A DNA stretch of 64,000 bases from contig CAVPIA010000003.1 in the NCBI GenBank assembly GCA_963704875.1, positions 1 through 64,000 of the forward strand, in the 5' to 3' direction. The DNA is from CAMYOC01 sp963704875 (lineage in GTDB: Bacteria; Pseudomonadota; Gammaproteobacteria; Steroidobacterales; XN24). Below the pieces are notes generated by a model. That model did no database searches. It was given only the letters and a program-made list of their open reading frames with translations, and was not told the origin of the DNA. Shown one piece after another: positions 44,981 to 54,118 of this stretch (position 1 is the first letter of the stretch; each line of letters starts with the position of its first letter). Position numbers and translations under genes: made by a program.

Positions 44981-46090
44981 ATGAAAATTCTGACGATCGT
45001 GGGCGCGCGCCCCCAATTCATCAAAGCCGGGGTCGTTTCCCAGGCGATCTCACGCGAGCCCTCATTGAACGAGGTCATTGTCCACACCGGGCAACATTAC
45101 GACCCAAACATGTCAGACATCTTCTTTGGCCAGCTGGGGCTTCCGCGCCCCGACTACGCACTGGGCATCTCGCAGGGCTCACATGGCGTGATGACCGGTC
45201 GAATGCTGGCGGAAATCGAAGCTGTGATCGATTCAGAGCAACCGGACCGCGTCCTGGTTTACGGAGATACAAATTCGACATTGGCCGGGGCACTGGCGGC
45301 AGCCAAGTTGCGGGTGCCCGTCGCGCACGTCGAGGCAGGCCTGCGTAGCTACAACATGGATATGCCCGAAGAGATCAACCGCCTTCTTACGGATCAACTG
45401 AGCGATATGCTGTTTTGTCCGACGGCCGCAGCGGTGACCAATCTGTATAAGGAAGGATTCCGGGACCGCCCCGCCGCAATCCTGAATGTCGGCGACGTCA
45501 TGATGGACTCGGCGTTGCTATTCGCCGACCGGGCGACCAAGCCCGCGGGCATTGATAGCAGATCTCCATTCGTGCTTGCGACAGTACATCGCGCGGAAAA
45601 CACTGATAATCGCGCGCGACTCACTGCCATTACTGATGCGCTGGGCGAGCTCCACGCCAGCGGTTACACCGTAGTGCTGCCGCTACACCCCCGCACCCGC
45701 GGAGCGCTTCGCCGCTTCGATCTGTCCCTCAAGGTCTGCACGATAGAACCGGTCGGGTATCTTGAGATGATCTGGTTGCTCCAGCATTGCGATCTGGTCC
45801 TGACCGACAGCGGCGGCGTCCAGAAGGAAGCTTTTTTCTTCCGCAAACCGTGCGTGACCATGCGTGACGAGACAGAGTGGGTCGAGCTTGTCCAGGCGGG
45901 CGCCAACCAACTCGCAGGCGCTGACGCCGACCGCATCGTCGGTGCGGTACGGCAACACTTCGGAAAAGAGATAGAAGAGGGCGAGACTCTCTACGGGGAC
46001 GGAAAGGCCGCCGATAGAATCGCCCGCCAGCTGGCGGGCACTCCGGACCCGGCCAGCAGTTACAAAGAGCCGGTATTCGAGACATTCTGA
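44981..46090 (+). CDS. wbpI: UDP-N-acetylglucosamine 2-epimerase family (WbpI/WecB-like)
   Basis: This 369-residue non-hydrolysing epimerase has VGARPQFIKAGVVS, GDTNSTLAGALAA, HVEAGLRSYNMDMPEEINR, TVHRAENTDN and LTDSGGVQKEAFFF. The DETEWVELV segment and the Asn-Met-Asp-Met variant of the PEE motif favour WbpI/WlbD-type enzymes. Those convert the UDP-diacetamido-glucuronate to the manno form. WecB activity on UDP-GlcNAc is the alternative. It is the first gene of a tight three-gene run; its TGA overlaps the next ATG by one base. Confidence 0.88.
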   Translation: MKILTIVGARPQFIKAGVVSQAISREPSLNEVIVHTGQHYDPNMSDIFFGQLGLPRPDYALGISQGSHGVMTGRMLAEIEAVIDSEQPDRVLVYGDTNSTLAGALAAAKLRVPVAHVEAGLRSYNMDMPEEINRLLTDQLSDMLFCPTAAAVTNLYKEGFRDRPAAILNVGDVMMDSALLFADRATKPAGIDSRSPFVLATVHRAENTDNRARLTAITDALGELHASGYTVVLPLHPRTRGALRRFDLSLKVCTIEPVGYLEMIWLLQHCDLVLTDSGGVQKEAFFFRKPCVTMRDETEWVELVQAGANQLAGADADRIVGAVRQHFGKEIEEGETLYGDGKAADRIARQLAGTPDPASSYKEPVFETF

Positions 46091-47205
46091 TGCCGAGCGC
46101 AAAGATCTGCCACATAACGTCTGTACACAAATCCAGTGACGGGCGCATCTTTGCCAAGCAATGCCGATCGGCTGCGGCGGCGGGATTCGATACTTACCTG
46201 GTCGCCACGAACGGGGAGTCACGGGTCGAGGATGGAGTGACCGTCGTCGCCGTGCAGACCCCGGCCCGTGGACGCTTGCGCCGGATGTGGGATTCGGTAA
46301 ACGCTGTCTGTGAGGCGGCCATGGATCTGCAGGCTGACATTTATCAACTTCACGATCCCGAATTGTTGCGCGTTGCCAGGCGGCTGCAGCGGACCGGTGC
46401 CAAGGTGATCTATGACGTTCACGAGGATGTACCCAAACAGATCCTCGGGAAACACTGGATCAATCGCAGCTTGCGTGGCGTGATCTCAGCATCGTTCAAA
46501 TCCTTTGAGGAACATACGGCGAGCAGGCTGGATCATGTTATTACGGCGACGCCTACGATCCGTGATCGATTCTTGCGTATCAACCCCAATACGACAGACA
46601 TCAATAACTTCCCTCGGCTAGAGGGGTTCGCCACGCCGCCGCAGTGGCGGGACAAACGCCGGGAGGCCTGCTATGTAGGCGGCATAGAGAAAATCCGTGG
46701 TCTTTCAGAGCTGGTGGCCGCGATGGCCGAAACAGAGGATATCCAGTTGAACCTCGCGGGCACCATTTCTCCCGCGGCGTACCGGGCTGAACTCACCGCA
46801 ATGCGCGGATGGTCAAGAATCAATGAAGTGGGGTTTATTCCGCCGTCTGCTGTGAGGGAAGTCATGGCACGCTCGATGGTGGGGCTGGTGACATTCCTAC
46901 CATATCCGAACCATGTCGATTCTCGACCCACCAAGATGTTCGAGTATATGTCGTCTGGGTTGCCGGTAATCGCTTCGAATTTCGAGCTATGGAAGTCGAT
47001 CGTTGATGAGGCTAATTGTGGGATCTGTGTCGATCCGACTAATCCTGATGCCATCGCGTCCGCGATCACCGATCTGGTGGACAACCCCCAGCGGGCGGAG
47101 GAACTAGGCGAGAATGGGCGCAGAGCAGCCGAACAGAAGTATAACTGGACAATCGAAGCAAGAAAACTCGTGACGCTCTACCGAGAGGTGCTGGGGCAGC
47201 GATGA
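46090..47205 (+). CDS. Family 4 glycosyltransferase
   Basis: This 371-residue GT-B enzyme has ITSVHKSSDGRIFAKQCRSA at the N-terminus and the acceptor-side YQLHDPELLRVAR. The C-terminal donor half has ACYVGGIEKIRG and KMFEYMSSGLPVIASNFELW, with the E-x7-E-like signature. The sugar donor cannot be assigned. It is coupled to the epimerase gene before it and to the next transferase by ATGA overlap, so these three probably act in one assembly step series. Confidence 0.88.
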   Translation: MPSAKICHITSVHKSSDGRIFAKQCRSAAAAGFDTYLVATNGESRVEDGVTVVAVQTPARGRLRRMWDSVNAVCEAAMDLQADIYQLHDPELLRVARRLQRTGAKVIYDVHEDVPKQILGKHWINRSLRGVISASFKSFEEHTASRLDHVITATPTIRDRFLRINPNTTDINNFPRLEGFATPPQWRDKRREACYVGGIEKIRGLSELVAAMAETEDIQLNLAGTISPAAYRAELTAMRGWSRINEVGFIPPSAVREVMARSMVGLVTFLPYPNHVDSRPTKMFEYMSSGLPVIASNFELWKSIVDEANCGICVDPTNPDAIASAITDLVDNPQRAEELGENGRRAAEQKYNWTIEARKLVTLYREVLGQR

Positions 47206-48434
47206 GACATGTCTGGATGCTAAATCACTACGCTCTTGAGCCGAGCGCTGCTGGCGGTACGCGTCATTATAGTATCGCCAGGCATCTGCTGAGGCACGGC
47301 TGGCGCAGCACCATACTCGCTTCGAGCGTTGAGCTAAATACGGGAAGGCAGCGGCTAAAAACCGATGAGAAGCACCGGCTGTCGGAGATCGATGGTGTGG
47401 ACTTTCTGTGGGTCCGTACGCCGACGTATAGTGGCAATGGACCTGGTCGGATACGAAATATGCTTCTGTACGCGTGGCGGGTTCAACGCTCTGCGATTAC
47501 CGACCGGATCGATCCGCCTGATGTAGTAGTCGGGTCAAGTGTTCACCCGTTCGCCGCATTGGCCGGTGCCAAACTGGCGAGGCGTTACGGCGTGCCGTTC
47601 ATATTTGAAGTCCGCGACCTTTGGCCTCAGACACTCATTGATCTGGGTCGTCTCGGGGCAAAAAGCCTTATAGCCAGGGGCCTCCGCCGTCTGGAACTCT
47701 ATCTGTACAGGCGAGCAGACCGGATCATCGTGTTGCTGCCCCATGTCGCAGACTACATCATCCCGCTTGGCATTCCAGCGAAAAAGATTGTTTGGATTCC
47801 GAACGGCGTCGAATTGGACGACTATCCAACACCGCGGCCGCCCCCCGAAGCAGATGTGTTCTCGTTCATGTATTTCGGCGCGCACGGCCAAGCTAACGGT
47901 CTGGACCATGTGCTGCGTGCGATGGCCGTGCTGCAGACAGATTCGGTCACATCCAACATCCGGCTGCGCCTGATCGGCGACGGACCCCAGAAAGAAGCGC
48001 TTCGTCGACTGGCGGAAGACCTAAAGCTCGGTAACGTGTCATTCGAGAGCCCGGTGGCAAAAAGCGAAGTGCCGCGCCTGGCTGCCGAGGCCGATGCGTT
48101 CGTCTTCAATCTGGTCGATGCGCCCGTATTCAAGTATGGAATAAGTTCTAACAAACTCTTCGATTTCATGGCGGCTGGACGCCCAGTCGTATTTTGCTGC
48201 AACGCTCCGAACGACCCTGTCCGGCAGGCCGCCTGCGGATTGACGGTCAAACCGGGTCAACCCGCAGCGCTTGCCTGCGCTATGAAAGAGATGGCGGCGA
48301 TGCCCAAAGCACGGCGCGATACGTTCGGTCGCAAAGGCCGCGAGTACGCCGAGCAGCGGCACAGTTATCGGACGCTAGGGTTGCAGTTCGGACAGGTGCT
48401 GGATAGCGCAGCGCCAGCGCGTACGCGATCTTGA
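47202..48434 (+). CDS. Family 4 glycosyltransferase (WbuB-like)
   Basis: This 410-residue GT-B enzyme has HYALEPSAAGGTRHYSIARHL at the start, FEVRDLWPQTLIDLG in the middle and a donor site with YFGAHGQANGLDHVLRAM and NKLFDFMAAGRPVVFCC. The pattern resembles WbuB-type transferases that add N-acetylfucosamine-like sugars, but the donor is uncertain. It is the last intact gene of the rightward run. Its end lies 144 bases before the IS insertion at 48579. Confidence 0.87.
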   Translation: MRHVWMLNHYALEPSAAGGTRHYSIARHLLRHGWRSTILASSVELNTGRQRLKTDEKHRLSEIDGVDFLWVRTPTYSGNGPGRIRNMLLYAWRVQRSAITDRIDPPDVVVGSSVHPFAALAGAKLARRYGVPFIFEVRDLWPQTLIDLGRLGAKSLIARGLRRLELYLYRRADRIIVLLPHVADYIIPLGIPAKKIVWIPNGVELDDYPTPRPPPEADVFSFMYFGAHGQANGLDHVLRAMAVLQTDSVTSNIRLRLIGDGPQKEALRRLAEDLKLGNVSFESPVAKSEVPRLAAEADAFVFNLVDAPVFKYGISSNKLFDFMAAGRPVVFCCNAPNDPVRQAACGLTVKPGQPAALACAMKEMAAMPKARRDTFGRKGREYAEQRHSYRTLGLQFGQVLDSAAPARTRS

Positions 48435-48578
48435 CGATCACTGCCATTCGATCCCTGAAGGCCCGCATCTATTTAATCGTGTGCAGCAGCTCGACGTTAA
48501 CCAGCATGCCAGCGAGATTCCTAGCGGCCCGTCACCGGCATCAACCACCGAAGTCAGTACTGGCCGCTGCGGGAGGGG

Positions 48579-49674
48579 TGACCATACCCCGAAATCGGTG
48601 CCGCGGATTCATTAGGAAACAACATGTTGCGCCACCTGCCTTGCGAAGACAGCGGGCGGATGACAATCTAATAAACTGTGTGGTCTGACTTCGTTGTAGT
48701 GTGTACTCCGTCCGTTGATAATATGTCGTGCCTGACTCGGATTTCTGAACCAGTGTTGCTTGAGACAGCCTTCCCGAAACCTGCCGTTGAATGATTTAAC
48801 CAACGCATTCTGCTTCGGTTTACCGCGCTGGATGCAGTGCAGATTGACGTTGTTTTCTTTGAACCAGAGAACCTTCCCTTGCAGATCAGTTCCAGGCCGT
48901 TATCTCAGACGACGGTCTTCGGTACCGACTGGCCCCGCTCGCGTAACAAGCGCACCAGACGAGCCCCCGAGATCGATGTGTCGCTCAGTTGAGCAACGCA
49001 TTTGCGACTGAAGTCGTCAACGATATTCAGCACGCGGATGCGCCGACCCTCGGCCAATTGGTCTGACACGAAGTCGATCGACCAGCGTTCATTACAGCTT
49101 TTCGGAACCAACATCGGTAGCTTGGACGCAGCATCGCGTGCGGCGTTGAAAGCCATAGCGCGGGTAGCGCTCGGCGAGTTCCTTGAGCCGCTCGCGAAGC
49201 GCACTGTCCATCTTCGGCCTGGCTTGATATCTGACCGCCGATCGACTGACGTTCATCAGCCTGCTGCCAGCTCGTTCGCTCAACAAGCTGCGTCGGGCCC
49301 AGTCATGAAAACCGCGTCGTCGCGCAGCAGGCTTCACCACTTTCGGCCGAGGGCGCCCTTGAGCGCGACCTTCTCCAGCATGGTCTCGGCCAGCAGCTTC
49401 TTGAGCCTCTTGTTCTCGGCCTCTAGCTCGCGAAGCCGCTTCGCTTCGGCCACCTCCATGCCGCCGTACTTGGCCTTTCAGGTGTAGATCGTGCCTTCGG
49501 CGAGACCGTGTTCGCGGGCCAGGTAAGCCAGCGGCACATCGGCTTCGCGGGAACGTAGAATCTTGATGGTCTGCTCTTCGGAAAACCTCTTGCGCTTCAT
49601 TTTCGGACCTCCCATGGGTAAAAATACAGCGGAATCCTAGTGAGTTCATGGACCGGATATCGGGGATAAGGTCA
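48579..49674 (-). mobile_element. Decayed IS3-family insertion sequence, about 1.1 kb
   Basis: The ends are imperfect inverted repeats: TGACCATACCCCGAAATCGG at 48579 and TGACCTTATCCCCGATATCC read inward from 49674. Both begin TGACC, as is usual for IS3-family ends. No matching target duplication is evident. The element interrupts the junction between the rightward transferase run and the leftward PglE-like gene. The same left end occurs as an orphan at 2499. Confidence 0.8.
48612..49600 (-). pseudogene. IS3-family transposase (OrfA/OrfB), inactivated
   Basis: OrfA starts at ATG 49598-49600 with KRKRFSEEQTIKILRSREAD and has an in-frame stop at GTIYT-stop before KAKYGGMEVAEAKRL. OrfB is broken by several frameshifts: RLMNVSRSAVRYQARPK, ERWSIDFVSDQLAEGRRIRVL, DDFSRKCVAQLS and SVPKTVV-stop-DNGLEL. 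In the last catalytic block the expected Glu (NAFVESFNG) is Lys (NALVKSFNG). Many independent lesions show this copy has been dead for some time. Confidence 0.85.
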
Positions 49675-49712
49675 GCACAAAAAATCTTCGATTGCGACCA
49701 TACCGAACCGCG

Positions 49713-50909
49713 CTAACCGTCGCGATTCCCGCATCCATTAGAAAACGCCGCTCTGATGCCGCAACATACGCGCTCAAGTTCCAATTCCTCAATCGTCGGG
49801 TGAACCAAGAACGCCAGACTTGTCTCCCCCAGCCGGCGCGCAACTGGTAGCCTGCGCTCGGGGCCCAGACCTTGCCGCACGAATGCCTCTTCCTTGTAGA
49901 CCTCAGAGCAGCTTCCCTGCATACAGGGAACCCCTGCAGTCTGGAGCGCGTTGACAATCTCGTCCCTGCTTCGGGTCTCGGACGGCGCAGTTGGCCTCAG
50001 AAACGCGTAGAATCTGTAGTATGCATGTTCCAAGTGAAGAGGCGGTGAGGGTACTCGCAGGGCATCGATCTCGTTGCAGACAGACGCAAGACGAGTCGCA
50101 TTATATGCCCGCTTTCGTCGCCACTCCTGCAATCTTCCTAGCTGGATCTGGCCAATCGTTGCCTGCATCTCCGTCATGCGCCAGTTGGTTCCAAATGACT
50201 CGTGTAGCCATCTGAATCCCGGCATGTGCTCCTGCCGGTTTACAAGCTCCCATGACTTACCATGGTCCTTATAGGACCACATGCGCGACCACACTGCCGG
50301 GTCATTCGTTGTGACCATCCCTCCCTCACCGCCCGTTGTCATGATCTTGTCCTGACAGAAGGACCAGGCGCCGACGTGACCGATGCCGCCAACGCTGCGG
50401 CCCTTATAGCTAGCACCGTGCGCCTGCGCGCAATCTTCGATAACGAAAGAACCCGTGCTCGATCGGCAAGGGCCATGATTTCGTCCATCTCGCAGGGCCA
50501 GCCCGCAAGATGCACGCAAATGACTGCCCTGGTTCGTGGAGTGAGGATCTGGCGGATCGAGTCTGCCGTTAGATTCTGCGAGTTCTCATCGACGTCAGCA
50601 AATACCGGGGTCGCCCCGACGGTCACGACGCAAGATGCCGACGCAACGAAGCTGCGAGGTGTTACGACAACTTCGTCGCCGGGCCCGATGTCCGAGCCCC
50701 CGCAATGCCAGTTCCAACGCGAGCTGTGCCATTGGCGACAGTGCAATTGCGTGGCTAGTGCCGATTCACTTGCGAACTCCGCCTCGAATTCTCGGCGACA
50801 ATGATCGCCCGGTCCAGTAGTTGACTTTGTTCGACAGCAGGACCTGGCGAACAGCTTCAGCCTCGTCTCGGAGAAAGCTCGGCCACGGCGAGAGTGGCAA
50901 TTCCAGCAA
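49713..50909 (-). pseudogene. DegT/DnrJ-type aminotransferase (PglE-like), several frameshifts
   Basis: Pieces in different frames assemble into a sugar aminotransferase of about 398 residues: PWPSFLRDEAEAVRQVLLSN near 50880, GPGDEVVVTPRSFVASASCV near 50680, ICVHLAGWPCEMDEIMALAD near 50510, FVIEDCAQAHGASYKGRSVG, and the PLP Lys in FCQDKIMTTGGEGG near 50340. At least three frameshifts are needed. The gene follows a PglD-like acetyltransferase and a PglC-like transferase on the same strand, so it probably made the 4-amino sugar from the WbpM/PglF product. It now looks non-functional. Confidence 0.8.
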
Positions 50910-51579
50910 CTAACTGCGCTACCCTAAGCGGCTTCGCAGGATTCCCAGCGAACGTCGCACCCGCGGGCGACGTCTCTGGTTACAACCGCGCCCATGCCAA
51001 CAACCGCCCCTCGTCCAATAGCGAGCGGCGCGCCCGGACTGAACCCTGCCTTATCACGGCACCCGCACCTATGTAGGCATGGTCCTCGACGACTACGTTG
51101 CCGTTACATTTCACCCCCGGCGCGAAGGTCACGAAATCGCCGATGAGACAATCGTGCTCAACGTAGCTGTAGAGATTTGCATGAAAATAACGGCCGATTC
51201 TCACATTGGACGTTATGGTCACAAACGGACAAAGGACATATCCATCGCCGATCAAGACGTCATCCATAACGACACAGTTATCCGCCCTGACGTTTATCGG
51301 AAGAACGCCGTCGGCTTCACAACGCTCTGCCAATTTGCTGCGAATTCCCCCGTCCGCGATTGCGAGTGCCGCGTACTTCTGGCTCGCCGTCTGGCTCAAA
51401 AATTTGTCATAGCTAAGCAAGGCCTGGCCGTTTACCTCAGCCCTGTCATGGAAGTCATCAACAAAAACCAACCGGCCATGGCCTATGTTCATCTTTTCCA
51501 GCTGTCGCCTGACCAACGGCATTACTCCTCGGCCACAACCGCTCGCCCCGTACACAGCATAAAGCGGCTCCACACTCAT
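50857..51579 (-). CDS. NeuD/PglD-family sugar O/N-acetyltransferase, frameshifted near the C-terminus
   Basis: The N-terminal Rossmann-like part (LYAVYGASGCGRGVMPLV, RLVFVDDFHD) and left-handed beta-helix repeats (VLIGDGYVLCPFVTITSNVR, CLIGDFVTFAPGVKCNGNVV, AYIGAGAVIRQG) match PglD/NeuD. The uncorrected frame stops at 50980. The usual ending (PLAIGRGAVVGMGAVVTRDV, then ATFAGNPAKPL) is found in other frames down to 50857, so two single-base shifts near 51030 and 50970 are needed. ATG 51579 overlaps the stop of the phosphoglycosyltransferase gene (ATGA). It would acetylate the 4-amino sugar. Confidence 0.78.
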
Positions 51580-52178
51580 CTCGGCTTAGCCCCTGATCCG
51601 GTAAAGCGAGGCATCGTCGCATCGCCGATGGCGGTGATGCCCTCGCGACTTACAATTTTTATCGCAGTCTTCATCAGAATCGTCAGGTCCAGCCACATCG
51701 TCCGGTTGTCGACATACCAGACGTCCAAGGCGAATTTCTCCTCCCAACTCAACGCGTTCCGGCCATGAATTTGAGCCCAACCAGTTATGCCCGGCCGTAC
51801 GGCATGTCGCCGGCGCTGCTCATCATTGTAGAGAGGCAGGTACTCCAACAACAGGGGTCTGGGCCCCACCAGACTCATATCCCCACGCAAAATGTTCCAC
51901 AACTCAGGAAGCTCATCAAGACTCGATGCCCTCAACCAACGCCCGAAAGAGCTCAAGCGATCCCGATCGGCAAGGAGTTCGCCATCAGCGTTCCTTGCGT
52001 CCGTCATTGATCGAAACTTCAACATGACGAACGGGATTCCGTCCACACCTGGTCGGACTTGACGGAACAGAACCGGCCGTCCCAGTTTCAGGCGGACCAA
52101 CAATGCCAATATCAACATAAGAGGCGATAAGACCAAAATCGCTGCGCCTGATAGCAGCACGTCGAACAAGCGCTTCAC
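51576..52178 (-). CDS. Initiating phosphoglycosyltransferase (PglC-like sugar transferase)
   Basis: This 200-residue monotopic bacterial sugar transferase has one N-terminal membrane hairpin (LLSGAAILVLSPLMLILALL). The catalytic core has RPGVDGIPFVMLKFRSMTD, the Asp-Glu dyad in SSLDELPELWN, GDMSLVGPRPLL and RPGITGWAQIHGRNAL. It transfers a phosphosugar from a UDP-sugar to undecaprenyl phosphate, starting each repeat unit. The PglD/PglE context suggests diNAc-bacillosamine or a similar sugar. The GTG start overlaps the stop of the decayed upstream transferase (GTGA). Confidence 0.9.
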   Translation of the reverse strand: MKRLFDVLLSGAAILVLSPLMLILALLVRLKLGRPVLFRQVRPGVDGIPFVMLKFRSMTDARNADGELLADRDRLSSFGRWLRASSLDELPELWNILRGDMSLVGPRPLLLEYLPLYNDEQRRRHAVRPGITGWAQIHGRNALSWEEKFALDVWYVDNRTMWLDLTILMKTAIKIVSREGITAIGDATMPRFTGSGAKPR

Positions 52179-52800
52179 TGACCGGTCACATCTCTTGTGA
52201 TCGTGTCAACGCAGGCGTACATCATTTCAATTGGCAGACCGACCGCGACTCTCGAATTCTCTTCGACAAGCCGGGGTTGCATGGCGTCTCCCCTGAAGGC
52301 TTTGGCTAACGCGCCTGTTTCTGCCGCAAGGGAGGCATGTCGGTTTATTGGCCTTTCCATCACAGCATTTCGACAACCACGCAAAGGGTTCGCCTGCACG
52401 CTCAGATTTTTCATAACTGGATCGGCCAGCCTGCCTGATGAGCGCTGCCTGCTTGCGACATACGCTGCACTGTCATGCCGGAGAAGTTGTGGATCGGGTT
52501 TCGCACCATGGACCAGCAAGATAAGAACACATTCGAGATGAGGGACCTGATCTCCCGGTCCTTTGCAAGAGGGCTTGTGGAGATCTTTTGTCAATTTCAG
52601 CTCATGTACGGAGATGTCTCATAAACCATCGGCAGACAGTCTCCGGGACGGGCCGCTCTCGCAGCCTGCATTACTCAGCGTACCCAGGTTGGCCCATGCC
52701 ACAGATCTTTGCGAGCAGAACGCGAGGCGCGGGCTTCACCAACCACCGATCCACCACGATCAGCTGCCATTCATGTTGAGTATGATTGTCTGTGCACAGT
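52175..52800 (-). pseudogene. Remnant of a family 4 glycosyltransferase
   Basis: The reverse strand between wlbA and the PglC-like gene should hold one transferase. In the frame that ends at TGA 52175-52177, fragments resemble a GT4 C-terminus: GCRNAV, N-rich loop, ETGALAKAF, then VEENSRV, PIEMMYACVDTITRDVTGQ. Several small deletions and shifts are needed to align it and the N-terminal half is unrecognisable. The kept GTGA overlap with the next gene supports an ancestral operon. Confidence 0.55.
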
Positions 52801-52801
52801 T

Positions 52802-53866
52802 TCAGTACTCCAGCGGCAACGCAACCCGACGTCCATCTCTCGCGGCAAGGTAGCACGCAATCAAAACCTCAAGCGAGGCGAGCCCCTCTCGGCCGTCCGT
52901 CTCCGGTTCAGCCTCCCCTCTCATCGATCGGATCACATTGTCGTAGTAAAGCGGGTGACCGAAACCATAAACAGACGTTGTCTCATAATTCGCGCTCTTT
53001 ATCTCTGCATCATCGGGATGGGCCTCAGCGAAATCCCAATGCTGGATTTCGTTTACTGCAACACCGCCAACACGGACAGAACCCTTTTCGCCAAGTATCG
53101 TAATGGAACCTTCAAAGTTACTTGGATAGGTCAGCATCGTGACATTCATTGATCCCAACGCACCATTGCGCCACCGTACGTTGACTGCCGCGGTGTCCTC
53201 GACTTCGATATCCCGATCCAGAGTGGCCGTATATGCCTGAACGCTCTCGACCGGGCCGATCAGCCATTCGATCAGATCAACATAGTGACTGGCCTGGTTC
53301 ATCAATGCGCCGCCATCGAACTCCCAGGTACCGCGCCATCTTGCGCTATCGTAGTACTCTTGTGGGCGGGTCCAGAATACGTTCAGGTTCACCATAAAGA
53401 TGCGCCCGAACCTTTTCTGCTCAACGGCGCGCTTGAGAAGCTGGAGAGTAGCATTGCGTCGGTTTTGCTTGACGACAAAGAGATACCGGCCCGCCTCGTC
53501 ACAAGCCCGGACCATCCGTTTCCCATCTGCGAGTCGCGTCGCCATGGGCTTTTCGGTCACCACATGGCAACCAGCTTCGGCCACCATGATCGCTTGATCC
53601 GGATGAAGACCACTAGGCGTACAAAGACTGACGACGTCAAGGGATGTTCCGTTGAGCATCGCCTCGAGACTGCGGTATCCCATCGCCCCCGTCGTGTCTT
53701 GCGCGGCAGTCAGGGCGCGATGGTCCGTGTCGCAGACGGCGACAAGTTCGGCTCTATCCGAGTGCTGCCGGATCGCTTCAATGTGCTTGCTGGAGATTCG
53801 CCCACATCCGACTAGACCAAAGCGGATGGGCCGGTCTGTTATGGGCTCTGGCCTGGTTCGATGCAT
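52802..53866 (-). CDS. wlbA: Gfo/Idh/MocA-family UDP-GlcNAcA 3-dehydrogenase (WlbA/WbpB-like)
   Basis: This 354-residue NAD-dependent oxidoreductase has Rossmann motif GLVGCGRISSKHIEA, VVTEKPMATRLADG with the conserved EKP, VVKQNRRN, and RGTWEFDGGALMNQASHYVD. These segments follow Bordetella WlbA closely. WlbA oxidises UDP-GlcNAcA at C3 to give the substrate for the WbpE-type aminotransferase. It is intact, unlike its neighbours. The 252 bases beyond its start (53867-54118) hold no gene. Confidence 0.9.
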   Translation of the reverse strand: MHRTRPEPITDRPIRFGLVGCGRISSKHIEAIRQHSDRAELVAVCDTDHRALTAAQDTTGAMGYRSLEAMLNGTSLDVVSLCTPSGLHPDQAIMVAEAGCHVVTEKPMATRLADGKRMVRACDEAGRYLFVVKQNRRNATLQLLKRAVEQKRFGRIFMVNLNVFWTRPQEYYDSARWRGTWEFDGGALMNQASHYVDLIEWLIGPVESVQAYTATLDRDIEVEDTAAVNVRWRNGALGSMNVTMLTYPSNFEGSITILGEKGSVRVGGVAVNEIQHWDFAEAHPDDAEIKSANYETTSVYGFGHPLYYDNVIRSMRGEAEPETDGREGLASLEVLIACYLAARDGRRVALPLEY

Positions 53867-54118
53867 CTTTTTTGATTCCTCGCAAGGTTAGTGCGGATCT
53901 TGATAAACTGGAAAGCTAGTTGATTCCAGACACAATTGTTAACACGACTATCCAAGCAACCATCAAAGTTGTCGTCTCACTAGACTTGGACAGTATCAGG
54001 CGAATTGCCGCCAACTGTATTTGCGATAGCGGTCGCGGATCCCGTCGGGATCGTACCTTCTGTAATGACCAGCATCCTGGCTGGTGAAACTTGCATGCGT
54101 CTCAAGCGATGACTCGAC

